Positions 31,406 to 42,652 of a stretch of DNA of 64,000 bases are shown here, in pieces. How positions within the stretch are numbered: position 1 is the stretch's first letter; the number at the start of each line of letters is the position of its first letter. The stretch spans positions 514,665,257 to 514,729,256 of the forward strand of contig CM022297.1 in assembly GCA_011799875.1 (NCBI GenBank), written 5' to 3'. Both the position numbers and the translations under genes were made by a program. The stretch is from Thinopyrum elongatum (lineage: Eukaryota; Streptophyta; Magnoliopsida; Poales; Poaceae). The notes under the pieces are model-generated. The model worked only from the letters and a program-made list of their open reading frames with translations, had not been told where the DNA came from and did no database searches.

Positions 31406-32330
31406 CTTGATCGGGCCTCGAGCAACGAGCCGCGTGCGAGTGCACCGACTGCTGCTGAAGGCGACCAAGCCGAGACTCGCCAGACGGCCACTCCACCAGC
31501 TGGCGCCGCCGACTCCACCAACCTGCCGGACCCACCTGTTGGTCATTTGGCCTAGGCTGCCAACTTATCTTATCTTTTCCTGCTTTTGTAATCTTTAGAA
31601 CAAACTTTGTTAAATTCGCGCAGTTCCACCCGCTGGGTGTATTCAAACTTTGTTGAATGCCGGCCGAGGGCCTCTTGCTAAGTGGTTTAATTCTCGCACA
31701 AGATGTGCTTCGCCGAGTTCTGACTTATCTTGCTCTCTGTTCTTTTGGCTTTTTCCTTTGCCGCTTTCCCTTGGCTGCCGCCTTGCCGGCCAGACAGCCA
31801 TTCTTCGGTCTGCTGGCCGGGTCAAGTACTTGGCCATTTTGGGAAGACAAGTACTTTGGCCGCTTAGAACGTAGCAATTTAAGTGAGAAGCCGGCCGGCC
31901 GCCTGCTCAGCAACCGGACGGGTAGGCGAGGAGCCGACTTGGCCTATGTGGGTGCTTTCGTCCTTAGCCATTTTTCATGTGAGCACCATTTCTTGCCATT
32001 GACTCTTGCCTGCCAGACAGTCGCTCTGCGAGCTGCGGCTTATGGCAAGGGTGGGCTTAGATGCCGGCACACTACTTGTCCGACTGCAGGTAGAGCCAAC
32101 ATAGTACAAGGCGGCAAGCCCCCGGGCCGACTGGTCGGACCCGGTGCTGGGCGTAGGAATGAAATAACATACTCACAGGCATGAAACTTATCATATAGAT
32201 AAGAAAGGTAGCCCCCGAGTGCTCCTCGAGGGACCCGATGCCTTTGCCCTTAGTACAAAAGGTAGCGTGGTACATACTGCTTTTAACTGTAAAATCTTCG
32301 GAGAAGATTTGCATTCCATGGGCGCTCTGC
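31406..32330. other. Spacer between the antisense gene and integrase
   Basis: This non-coding sequence lies between two convergent coding regions. It probably holds both 3' ends and includes a CCACCCGCTGGGTGTATTC phrase (31626) related to the repeat in the antisense gene's introns. No domain is found in the short frames. Confidence 0.5.
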
Positions 32331-35300
32331 TTCCTGTCGGAATCGTCCCTTTTGCGCGCCCTGGGCTTCTGCGCGTCGATGAGGTAATAGGAGTCGTTGC
32401 CCAAGGCTCTGCTGATGATGAAGGGGCCTTCCCAAGGGGCCGAGAGCTTGTGCTGGCCGGCTGTTCGTTGGATCAGCCGGAGCACAAGGTCTCCCTCTTG
32501 GAAGGATCGTGGCTTGACCTTCCGACGGTAGTAGCGGCGCAGGCTCTGCTGGTAGATGGCGGACCGGCTGAGTGCTAACAGCCGGCCTTCTTCCAGCAGA
32601 TCGATGCCGTCTTCTCGTGCTTCCTTCGCCTCCGCCTCCGTGTACATGGTGGCGCGAGGCGAGTCGAACTCGATGTCAGTTGGGATGACGGCCTCGGCCC
32701 CGTATACGAGGAAGAAGGGAGTGAAACCTGTTGATCTGTTCGGAGTGGTGCGGAGACTCCAGAGGACGGCTAGCAACTCATCGATCCAGCAGCCGGCCGA
32801 GCACTCTAGTGGCTCGACCAGTCGGGGTTTGATGCCGGACAAGATGAGGCTGTTTGCTCGTTCTACCTGGCCGTTTGACTGCGAATGGGCAACGGACGCT
32901 AATTCCAGTTGGATGCCCTGCGTCGAGCAGAAACGGGCCAAGGCGCCTTTGGCAAAGTTAGTGCCATTGTCGGTGATGATGCTGTGTGGTACACCGTACC
33001 GGACGGTGAGATCCGCGATGAAGGTCACTGCAGTCGGACCATTTAGTTTCTTGACTGGTTTTGCTTCAATCCACTTGGTGAATTTGTCCACGGCGACCAG
33101 CAGATGGGTCATGCCACCGCGTGCTGTCTTGAATGGGCCCACCATGTCCAGCCCCCAGACGACAAAGGGCCAGGTAAGGGGGATGGTCTTGAGTGCAGAA
33201 GCCGGCAGATGTTGCTTGGAGCTGAATTTTTGGCACCCCTTGCATTTCTTGACCAGATCCTTGGCGTCCTCCAAAGCAGTCGGCCAGAAAAAACCATGGC
33301 GGAAATCTTTAGCGACAAGGGATCTGGAGGCCGCGTGGTGGCCGCACTCACCTTGGTGTATGTCTCTGAGGATTGCCTTGCCCTTCTCTGGTTCGACGCA
33401 GCGTTAGAAAACGTCGGTCACGCTGCGCCTGACAAGCTCTCTATTTACTATCGTGTAAGCTCCTGCCCGGCGTTGCACCTGCCGGGCCGAGATCTCATCA
33501 ACTGGCAGCTCTCCGCCTACTAGAAAGTTGAGGATGGGCTGCGCCCATAATGGTGCTTTGACTTCATCCACTGTCATTACGGTTACTGAAACTAGGGCGG
33601 TTGGGTCTGGAGGTGGTGGGGCGGAGTCGACCGCGTCTTGTTGCGTTGTTGAAGTCCCAGGGACGGCCGCTGCAGCCCCCGGGCCGGGTTGTAGAGTCCT
33701 TGGGCCGGGTGCGACTGCCGCAGTCCCCGAGCCGCTTGCCGAAGTCCCCGGGCCGGCTGCAGCAGCCCCCGGGCTAGGTTGCGAAGTCCCCGGGCCGGGT
33801 GCGACTGCTGTAGTCCCCGTGCCGCTTGTCGAAGTCCCCGGGCCGGGTGCGACTGCTGCAGTCCTCGTGCCACTTGCTGAAGTCCCCGGGCCGGCTGCTG
33901 TAGCCCCCGGGCCGGGATCGACTGCTTCGGGAGCAGCCGACACAAAGATGGATTCTGATTCCGAGGAAGGTTTGATAGATGGCTTGCGGAGGCACTGATG
34001 GGACGCGCCGGCTAGTATGGCTTGCCTGGTGGAGCCGATCCGTGCCAGGGCATCTGCTTGCTCGTTGTCGGCCCGTGGCATGTGAGGGAACTCGCACCCA
34101 TCAAAATATCCGCTGATCTGCTGGACGAGGAAGCGGTAGCTCGCCATATTTGCATCCTTGTCGTCCCAGTCGCCGGACGACTGTTGGACCACCAAGTCCG
34201 AATCGCCGTAGCCCAGAATCCGGCGGATGCCAATCTCCTTGGCCAGCCAGAGTCCTTGTACTAGCGCCTCATACTCGGCCACGTTGTTGGAGGCTGTGAA
34301 GTGGATTTGCAGCGTGTATCTGAGCTTGTCGCCTTTGGGAGAGGTGAGGACGACGCCGTCTCCCAAACCGGTGTGCATCTTCGAGCCATCAAAGTGCGTC
34401 CGCCAATGAGTGGAGTTTGGAGCTGGCGGCAGGTACTGGGTCTAGGCCCAGTCGACGAGGAAGTCGGCCAGTGCTTGGGACTTGATGGCGGTGCGAGGCT
34501 GATAGAAGATGGTGTAGGGGGCCAGCTCGATGGCCCACTTGGCCACTCGGCCCGATGCGTCTCTGCTGCCTATGATTTCCGCAAGCAGGGCGGTGTAGAC
34601 GACCGTGATGGGATGCTCTTGAAAGTATGGCTTGAGCTTCTTGGTGGCAAAATGCACGCCATAGCACAACTTTTGGTTGTGGGGGTAGTTCTGCTTGGAA
34701 GCTGAGAGCACCTCACTCAAGTAGTAGACGGGCCTCTGGACCGGCAGCGCCTTGCTGTCCTCTTGGCGCTCTACCACCATAACTATACTGACCACCCGGC
34801 TGGTGGCGGCGATGTAGAGAAGCATGGGCTCCTTGGCAGCCGGAGCGGCCAGGACGGGTGGCGTGGTCAACATCTTCTTGAGCTGGAGGAACGCCTCGTC
34901 CGCCTTGTCGTTCCACTCGAAATGAGCGGTCTTCTTCATCAGCTGGTACAGGGGAAGAGCCTTCTCGCCCAGCCGACTGATGAAGCGGCTGATGGATGCC
35001 AAGCAGCCGGTGAACTTCTGAACGTCTCGCAGTCGGGTGGGCCTCTCCATCCTCTGGATGGCCTTGATCTTGACAGGGTTGCACTCTATGCCGCGCTCTG
35101 AGACAAGGAAACCGAGGAGCTGGCTAGCTGGCACTCCAAAGACACACTTCTCTGGGTTGAGCTTGATTTGAAAATGGTGCAGATTATCAAAAGTTTCCTT
35201 GAGATCTTCCAGGAGGGTGCCGCGCTTCTCCGTCTTCACCACAATATCGTCTACGTAGACGTGGGCATTTCTGCCGAGTTGCTTGAGGAGGCACTTCTGC

Positions 35301-37790
35301 ATGCAACGCTGGAATGTGGCACCGGCATTTCTCAAGCCGAATGTCATGGTCAGGTAGCAGAAGGCTCCGAATGGTGTGATGAAGGCGGTCTTCAGGCGGT
35401 CGGCCGGGCTCAACTTAATCTGGTGGTACCCCGAATAGGCATCCAAAAAACTCAACAGCTCGCATTCGGCTGTGGAGTCTATCACTTGGTCAATCCGAGG
35501 CAAGGCGAACGGATCCTTCAGGCAAGCTTTGTTGCGGCTGGTGTAGTCAATACACATGCGCCATTTGTTGTTCTTCTTTAGTACAAGGACTGGGTTGGCT
35601 AGCCACTCTGGGAAGAATACTTCCATAATGAAGCCAGCTGCTAGAAGCCGGGCTATCTCTTCACCAACAATTCCTCTCTTCTCCTCCGACAGGCGGCAGA
35701 GGGGTTGCCTGACTGGTTTTGCATCTGCTCTGACATGTAGCTTGTGCTCGGCGAAATCCAGCGGAACACCCGGCCTGTCCTTTGGAGACCACGCGAAGAT
35801 GTCCCGATTCTCACGGAGGAAATCGACGAGCTCACTTTCCTATTTGCTGTCGAGGCAAGCTCCTACGACAGCGAACCTCTCCGGGTCCAAGGGTATCTTC
35901 TTGGTTTCTTTGGCCGGTTGGAAAGAGCCCTGAGCTTCTGACCCCTTGGGATCTGGCGACAGGTCCGGCTGCTCGCCGGCCATGGCCACAACCCGGTCAA
36001 GGAGCCATTTCTCGGCAGCAATCACAAGGGACTCGGCCAGCTGGCTGCTTGCAGTGATACAGGCGGTAGACTTCTGGTAGTCGCCGGCTATGGTGATAAT
36101 GCCCTTGGTGCCCGGCATCTTCATCTTGAGGTATGCGTAGTGGGGGACCGCCATGAACTTGGCCAGAGGAGGCCGGCCAAGCAACGCGTGGTAGGGGCTC
36201 TCAAGGTCAACCACCTCGAACCAGATTGGCTCTCGGCGGAAGTGACTCTTGTCTCCAAAGAGGACATCTATCTTGATCTTGCCGATTGGTGAGCAGGATA
36301 GGCCAGGCACAATGCCATGGAAGACAGTCCGGCTGGGCTGGAGCTATTTCTCTTTGATGCACAACTTCTCCATGGTGTAGCGGTAGAGGATGTTGATGCT
36401 GCTACCACCGTCTATCAGAATTCGGGAGAAACAAGCAGCCTGCCTCTCTGCTGCGAAGGTGGCATCCAACACCAGGGCATAGGAACCCGGAGAAGGCATC
36501 ACCTCCGGGTGGTCAGCTCGGCTCCAACTGATCGGCTTCTCGGACCAGTGCATGAACTCTGGGGCTTCAGAGGCGACAGTATTCACTTCTCGACGCTGTT
36601 GACGCCGGCTGTGCCTGTCGTCAGTCACGCTGGTGAAGACGACGTAAGCTCCATGCTCTTCAGGAAACTCGACTTGGATCGCGCCGACTGGTCGGACCGC
36701 CGGTTGCTCAGGAGGCGGAGGCGGCGGGCCAGCAGGCGGCGGAGGCAGTCCTTCGCCTCTGGCGATGCGGGTGAGCCAGTGGCACTTCCGGGTGGTGTGG
36801 TTGGACGGCTTCGCGCCGCTGTGGAACTTGCAGGGAGCATCGAGGGTTTGCTCAAACGAGAAGGCGGGCAACCAGGCAGGCTTGCCGCCCTTCTGGCGTT
36901 TGGGGCCGGGCTGATCTTCTGGCTGCTGGTCTTCGACTGTCGCCACCTACTGGCTGGTGGTAGCCGGCTGCGGGGCCTTGCGCTTATTGTCGTTTGACTG
37001 TTGGCGCCGACTGGAATCACCAGCCGGTGTCTGAGGAGCCGGAGGGAGCATCTTTCGTGACGCATCCACTCAGAGTTCCGACTTCATGGAGGAGTCGGCA
37101 GTGGCGTACTTGTCCGCTATGATCAACAGCTCATCGAGCATGGCCGGCTCGTCGCAGAGGAGCCGGTGCTTGAGTAGGATGCCCTCTCGGCACCCGGCAG
37201 TGAAGTATTCAATGGCTTGCACCTCATGAACCCCTTCGCAGGAGTTGCGCAGCTCGGCCCACCGCGTGAAGTATTCGCGGGTGGACTCAATCGGGCCTTG
37301 GATGCACAGGGAGAGCTGGCGCAGCTTGGGCGGCCGCTTGTAGGTGCTGGTGAAGTTGCGGATGAAAACTTCGGTGTAGGGCTTGAGGCTGTTCAGCCAT
37401 GTCCGGGCCGTGCCCTGGAGAATGAGCGGAACATACTTCACGGCGACACGCTTGTTGCCATTCGCTATGTTGACAGCAGTGGAGTAGTCGACCAGCCAAT
37501 CTTCCGGCTTCACAGAGCCGTTGTACTTAGGAGTGTCCCGAGGGAGCGAGAACCCTTTGGGGAAGGGCTCGTCGCGAATGCGGGGGCCGAAACAAGGCGG
37601 GCCGATTGCATCTTCTTCTTCCAATGCCAGGGACCGAGACAAGCGGTCGATCCGGTTGCGGGCGTCGTTCTCTTCGACTCCTTCGCGGGGGCCCAGATGG
37701 CGCCCGAGAGTCGGATGCTCAACAGGCGGCGGAGAGGCGCGCCTCTCCCTGCGCGCGCGCGCGGGGGGGGGGGGGGTGACGATCGTCCCG
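32331..37790 (-). pseudogene. gag-pol polyprotein of the gypsy element, interrupted by six nonsense codons
   Basis: One minus-strand frame stays readable from about 37790 to 32331. Parts in order are a Retrotrans_gag domain (about 37600-37100; SLPRDTPKYNG, RTWLNSL, EYFTRWAELRN), an aspartic protease (LIDGGSSINILY near 36390), reverse transcriptase with YVDD (35626-34900), a first RNase H (to 34445), a second, archaeal-like RNase H (HFDGSKMHTGLGDG, AEYEAL, GDSDLVVQQ), a Pro/Gly/Ala/Thr-rich linker, and a zinc finger plus DDE integrase (WGLDMVGPF, ITDNGTNF, GQVERAN). Stops lie at 37070 (TGA), 36947, 36344, 35840, 34442 (all TAG) and 33404 (TAA). Each is flanked by sensible in-frame sequence. 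A 1-nt shift near 32340 alters the last residues. No frameshift was found in between. Confidence 0.85.
33655..33925 (-). repeat. GC-rich minisatellite coding the linker between second RNase H and integrase
   Basis: Repeats of about 45-48 bp contain GTCCCCGGGCCGGGTGCGAC on the plus strand. On the minus strand they encode a PGPGTSxSGTxTAAVA motif. Copies vary by a few bases. It forms a flexible spacer in the polyprotein. Confidence 0.75.
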
Positions 37791-38781
37791 CCGTTCTACG
37801 GCTCGTGGGCGGCCGGCTGTCGGCGTCCGGGAGGTCGTGCCGTGCTTCCGGTGAGGGGGAAGGTTCCCAGCCTATAGGCCGGGTTCCACCACACGGCGGC
37901 CGGCTTCTTGCTGCGCGGCGGCCGCGTCGATGAGCTGCTAGACGCGCTCCGTCACGCAGCGACGCTCGTCGCCCTCCAGGCGGTCCAGCTCGTCTGCCGC
38001 CGCATGGGCGGCGCGCAAGTTCTCCATGGGCATGGCGTAGACCGGGCGGTCGGCCCCCAACATGCTGGCGATGGCGGCGCCGCGCTACCGGACCGTGCCC
38101 ACGCGGCTGGGTTCGTCAGCAGCCGGTGTGCCGCAAACGGCGCGGTCGATCTCTCCGTGGTAAGCCTCGGTGAGGAGTCTCATGGCCGCCAACTTGTTGG
38201 CGCTGTCGAGAAGTGCGATACGGCATGCCTCCAGCATTTCACCGCTCGCACCGGGCGCTACGGGAGCGGACAGGTCCCGCATTGCCGCCTGCAATGGGTC
38301 CCGGCCGGCCTGGTCGGAGGTTCCGTCGTGGCTGATGACCAGCACCTCAGTGATGGTGCTGGTGCCGGCGCTGCTGTCTGCAGCGGGAAGTGGATCGTCG
38401 AAGATCACCACGTCACCAGGGAACGCATCAGGAAGCGCGACGTCGGCGTCGACGACCATGTCGATGAGCAGGTCAGTGGAGCCAACGGACTCTGGGTCGG
38501 AGACCGGCTCGTCGGCGATGTGAAGCTTGCCAAGGAGATCGACGAGGCAGCTCTCGGAGCTAGCTGCGCCCGTGTTGAGTGCGGGCTCGTTGAAGAGGCA
38601 GATCCCGCCGATGAGATCAGCGAGGTTGCATGCGGCGCAAACAACTTCCACGCCGCGCAGCGTGTCGGCGCAAACGCCGTCGGGCGTGCCGGGCTGGCTG
38701 CGATCGCCAGGGAGGAAGAGGGTTCCCGTCCAGAACGTGTTTCCGGACGACGGTGCACCTAGCCCCACGGTGGGAGCCAAA
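37736..38781 (-). other. 5' untranslated region and gag N-terminal region of the gypsy element
   Basis: A minus-strand frame is open across 38781-38088 and then broken by TAG at 38085-38087. It continues as RRAIASMLGADRPVYATPME and has another TAG near 37875. The region includes a C-run/(CG)n tract at 37752-37777, likely to cause frameshifts. I cannot fix the true gag start. No known domain is recognised in the acidic N-terminal part. Confidence 0.5.
38763..38780 (-). promoter_or_regulatory. Primer-binding site of the gypsy element
   Basis: Immediately inside the 5' LTR, after one base, the minus strand reads TTGGCTCCCACCGTGGGG. Position and the TGG start fit a tRNA primer-binding site. I could not match it to one tRNA with certainty. 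Confidence 0.55.
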
Positions 38782-39987
38782 TGTCGGGGATATCGTGCGA
38801 CATATGCCAGGGGATGGCTTATCGTGGATGGGGACAAAAGTACGTCGCCGGGCTCTAGAAGCGGGAGTGAGCGAGACCACGTACGCTTGCGAATCTTACC
38901 CAGGTTCGGGGCTCTCCTAGGAGATAACACCACTAGTCCTGCTCTGCGGGGTCTCCGCATGATCACTATTTCAACAGGTGGCTACAAGCTTGCTCCTTGA
39001 GCTACCTGGCTGGAGGAGGAAGAAGGGCAAGGCTAGCTCTACTCCACTCTCTCTGCGTGTGTGTGTGGTGCTGTGAGTGCTCGACGAGGCCTCTGCCAAG
39101 GAGCCAACCCCCTGCATGGGGTGACCTGGGGGGTTTATATAAGCCTACCCCCCAGCGGTACAATGGTAATCTGGCCAGATGCGGGGCCCGGCAGTCAGCG
39201 TCACTGGTCACCGGCTTCTCCGCCGACCGCCGGGGCCTGCCGCCTGGTGGGTCTGCCGACTGCCACGATCTCAGCCGACAGGTGGGTCCCGCCGTCCACG
39301 GGCCGTGTTGACTGCTTTATGCTGTAGCATTGCCCCTGATGACGAAGGCCTCGTCAGGGGGAGCGTGGATACAGTCCCGCCGCCTGGCAGGAACTCACTG
39401 TAGCCATACCCTGTCGTATCTGGTTAATGGCGCACGGACATCGAGGGAGGAGGAGGTCCGCCTGCTGGGAGCCGGCCTCCCACTGAGCCGACTGGTCTGG
39501 GCTTGCCGCCTTCTGGCTTGTCACGGACAAGTAGGGCCCGCCGCCTGCGGGCCGTACTGACCGCCCATCACAGGAGCATCGCTCCCTCTGCCATGGGTGA
39601 CGTCATGAGTGGCATGGCAACAGTCCTGCGTTAGGCGCAGGATGCCTGCTCGGTACGCAGTACTGTGGCCACTCCCTGCCCTGGATTCGGGGGTGGCAGG
39701 CCTATACTGTAGCCATGCCCTGTCTCATCATGTTTATGTTGGCGCTGACTTTGAGGGCGCGAGGGGCCGCCTTCTAGGACTCGGCATCCCAGGAGGCCGC
39801 CTGCCAGGAGTCGGCCCACTTCATGGCCGTCTTGTGGACTCCGCCGCCTCCCGACTACCGGCTGCTTGGACCAGCCGGCCTCAAGAAGGCGGCCCTTGTC
39901 CTTGATGTTCGAGGGACGCAGCCTGCCCCGATGTCTTGAAATACCAAAGGGAGCTGATGGGGCTACCCGTGTTCATTTACTCCGACA
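38782..39987 (-). repeat. 5' LTR of the gypsy element
   Basis: 1206 bp, TG...CA-bounded and aligned without gaps to 25914-27119. It lies next to the primer-binding site and so is the 5' LTR of this minus-strand element. Confidence 0.95.
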
Positions 39988-39992
39988 CCTGT

Positions 39993-40318
39993 TGGACGAG
40001 TAGTTTTGAATTTATAGGTTCGGTCTCAGTTTTTGAATTTAGGAGTAGTTCATAGGTCGGGTCAAGCATCGAACGTAAATTACGAAGTTGATGGAAAAGG
40101 TAAGCACAACTTATAAATTGACGGATGGAGTACTAGTTACAGTGATGCATATAATTGCCTCCAAATGTGAGCAAATGGATCACACATGTCTGTATTGACT
40201 GGAACGAGAATGCAATAGCACATTAAGAATTAAGGCCACGATGATGCGATCGCAGTGGTGGTTACAGGAGGCAAGAAGAAAGATGCATCCATCAACGTAC
40301 GACCTCCTCCTCCTCGAC
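39993..40318. other. Retrotransposon flank, with possible MITE remnant
   Basis: Near 40120 the plus strand reads ACGGATGGAGTA, the reverse of a TACTCCATCCGT-type MITE end, with related AT-rich sequence back to about 40010. The other end is missing. Nothing coding is seen. Confidence 0.35.
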
Positions 40319-40888
40319 TCAGTGCGCCGGGCCACCGACCGGTGGCTTAGGAGCGGCGGCTTTTGTGGCGAGGTCAAGGTGCTTCTCAACAAAGGCGTCC
40401 AAGGCTTCCAGCCGGTTGACGAAGGGCAACGTTGTAGCATCCTCACCGGCCTTGTAGATACCTATGTACACGACTTCCTCGTACATGTGGATGTGTAGGT
40501 CGACGAATTCTTGCAAGGCGAGGCGCCTCGTGGCGAGCGCGACCTCCAGGTGGACATTCTTTGTTGCGTCGGTGGGCAGTCGCAGGGCCACCAGTGCTTG
40601 AAAGAGGTTCTCGCAATGGAGGCCGATTAGGGTGGCAGGCAATGAGGAGCCCGGGCGCGCGGGCTGGAGGAGTACGACGATGTCTTCCGCGAGCTTCTTG
40701 ACGATGGTGAACTTGTTGATGGTGGCAACGATCATCTGGTCCAACTAAGAGTCGTAGCTGGCATCGACGATGGCCATGAACTAGCCGGTCACCAACACCG
40801 TCTGGAGATGATCCTTGGTGCCATGCCGCAGGCCGGCGTCGTGGACCATCTGCCACAGCCACTGGCCGCTTGTGCGCATAGCCACCAT
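40319..40888 (-). pseudogene. Unrecognised protein gene with two in-frame amber codons
   Basis: The minus-strand ATG at 40888 (MVAMRTSGQWLWQMVHDAG) opens a frame of 190 codons ending at 40319. It is interrupted only by TAG at 40781-40783 and 40745-40747, twelve codons apart. The flanks read through smoothly (HLQTVLVTG | FMAIVDASYDS | LDQMIVATINKF). The remainder is mostly helical (ATRRLALQEFVDLHIHMYEE) and ends in a Lys/Pro-rich tail. Both stops could be former CAG or GAG codons. I do not recognise the family. A TATA box lies about 85 bp upstream, so this was probably a complete small single-exon gene. Confidence 0.6.
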
Positions 40889-40971
40889 GGGTCTGGAGTG
40901 AGCACTTTTGCGCTTAGTGTAGGTGATTAGGTGCGTACGGTGTGGTAGATGCATTGGAATGGACGGGGCGC

Positions 40972-40980
40972 CTTTATATG
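40972..40980 (-). promoter_or_regulatory. TATA box upstream of the amber-interrupted gene
   Basis: The minus strand reads CATATAAAGG, about 85 bp before the ATG at 40888. It is in proper orientation and spacing for a core promoter. Confidence 0.55.
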
Positions 40981-40999
40981 AGAGCAAACTGCGTAGCAT

Positions 41000-42560
41000 T
41001 CACATCGTGCTACCTCTTTTCCCCGTCCTCCTCCCATTACTTCCCTCATGCATTCAGGATGCTAATTGAAGGAGGATGCATCATTGGCCGTTCAACATTT
41101 CGGGAACCGCTACCCTCTCCCTTGTCTGCATTAAAGCCGTATCGGGAACTGTTCTGGTTTACTAGTAGCTGTCAAATCGAATAGTACTGCGCCGCCCGCT
41201 GCACGCCCAGCTGAACACGCCTCCTCGCCTCCATCAAACGCCTCCATTAAACCCGCATGCAAACCAAGAACGCCTCCATCAAACGCCTCCATTAAACGCA
41301 ACACCGGCCGAGCTCCTCCCGTCCGCCCTCAGTTGAAACGAGGCCAGACGCCGGCCAAGCTCCTACCATCCGCCCTCTACTTAAACGAGGCCAGACAGCG
41401 GGCAAGAATCGCACCCCTCCGCCGCTCCCCCGTCTCCTCCTTCACCATTTTCTCCACTCTTCCGATGGCTTCCGAGGAGCCGTTCTATGACAACTACCCG
41501 ACTGGGTAACCAGCTGAGCCCTCCGGAAACGAGCGAGGCCGCTCGGTGCTTCACCTACCTCGCTTGGCCTGATGGAGCTAGTTGCCGCCCCAAGCCGGCG
41601 CATGGTTCAGCAACTCGCCACTCCAGTTCAGCTCGATGAGGAGTGGCGAGTTGCTCCACGCCGGCACGACGGCGAGCACGGCAGCATGGGCATCGCCGCT
41701 GCCACGTCGTACCGCGCCACTAGTGTCTGCGGCCGCGCCTCCCGTGTCTGTGGTGGCCGTGCCTGCCATGTCTGTGGGCGCGCCTCCCGTGCCTGCGGCA
41801 GCGCCATGCAGGCAGAGACATAAGCCGGGTGCGCGGAGAGCGATGAGTCGGTGGCCAGCTTATCCGTGTCCGCCGCCATCATCGAGAAGTAGAACACGGG
41901 AGGCCGCCGCCACTTGGGTCCCATGAAGGCCACCGCCGAGGCAACGACTACATATACAGGTGGTTTCTTTGCTGCTTCGTCTCTTTCGAGGACCATCGTC
42001 GACCCCGCAAGTGTCTGCAGGACATGAGGAAGACAAAGGGATCCGCGGGCGGCCATTTAGATTAGGTATTAATTATACCACGAGAGCTGGATTAGCACCG
42101 CTTAGTCATGTAAATGTAATGAAATCCGTCATTTTTATATGAAGATCCGGCTTTTTTATACAAAATCCTTCATGCTTATATGAAATCATTCCGTGTTTGC
42201 ACGAATTTCCTCTGGTTGGTTAGAGTTATGAAAATGTATGCCGCTGGCGTTGGATGTCATCCTCCGCGGAAGGAAGCGGGAGGAAATTTGCCGGCTGCCA
42301 TTGGAGATGCTCTTATGTTGTAAATAATAGAGTCACATCCAATCCATTTGAGTTAATTGCATGTATGATTCTCCCTCTATAAAAAGTTAATTGCATGTAC
42401 AGTGTACATGACTTGCAGGGTGGATACAGATTCGTACAGAAAGTTAAAAAGAAACAAATCCATCCTTAATCTTGTATTCTAAGTACTCTGTGGGTTCCAC
42501 TGTCAGTACAGTAGCGAAAGAAGTATATATTAAAAAAATATAATATAAAAATCTAAAGTT
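41000..42560. other. GC-rich gene-like remnant without a recognisable product
   Basis: 41218-41400 holds two pairs of short direct repeats (ACGCCTCCATCAAACGCCTC and GCCAAGCTCCT-type). A plus-strand leader-like stretch ends at an ATG (41465, MASEEPFYDNYPTG) that stops after 14 codons. 41590-42056 has Ala/Arg-rich open frames on both strands with no domain. An inverted repeat lies at 41609-41655. Downstream sequence is AT-rich. Confidence 0.4.
41609..41655. repeat. Perfect 16-bp inverted repeat
   Basis: AGCAACTCGCCACTCC (41609-41624) and its exact reverse complement (41640-41655) are separated by 15 bp. It would fold as a strong stem-loop in RNA from either strand. Confidence 0.85.
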
Positions 42561-42563
42561 AAA

Positions 42564-42622
42564 GACAGAATTTGAACTCAGGTCATCGCGTTGCGAGCAT
42601 CCGGCACTAACCAGTCCAGCAG
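42564..42622 (-). ncRNA. tRNA-derived SINE-like head (tentative)
   Basis: Read on the minus strand, CTGGTTAGTGCCGG resembles a pol III A box. About 30 nt later GAGTTCAAATTC resembles a B box (8 of 11 bases of GGTTCGAATCC). Downstream the minus strand becomes A/T-rich. No complete SINE body or target duplication was identified. Confidence 0.3.
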
Positions 42623-42652
42623 ATGTTCGTTGTGGACGATGTTGGAGATATA

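Larger units (their letters stand above)
25914..39987 (-). mobile_element. Complete Ty3/gypsy LTR retrotransposon (Tat-like lineage)
   Basis: Two 1206-bp LTRs (TGTCGG...CCGACA) bound 14074 bp. Flanks are CGTGT (25909-25913) and CCTGT (39988-39992), a 5-bp target duplication with one mismatch. On the minus strand the order is gag, protease, reverse transcriptase, RNase H, a second RNase H, integrase. A plus-strand gene lies between integrase and the 3' LTR. Two RNase H domains and an extra antisense gene are features of the Tat lineage. By hand alignment the LTRs differ at about 42 sites without indels (about 3.5%). At the grass rate commonly used (1.3e-8 per site per year) this gives about 1.3-1.4 million years. 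The coding regions are disabled by nonsense codons. Confidence 0.93.

Noticed and set aside
32219..33407. Plus-strand frames across integrase
   Set aside because: The minus strand carries unmistakable integrase motifs, so the plus frames are shadows.
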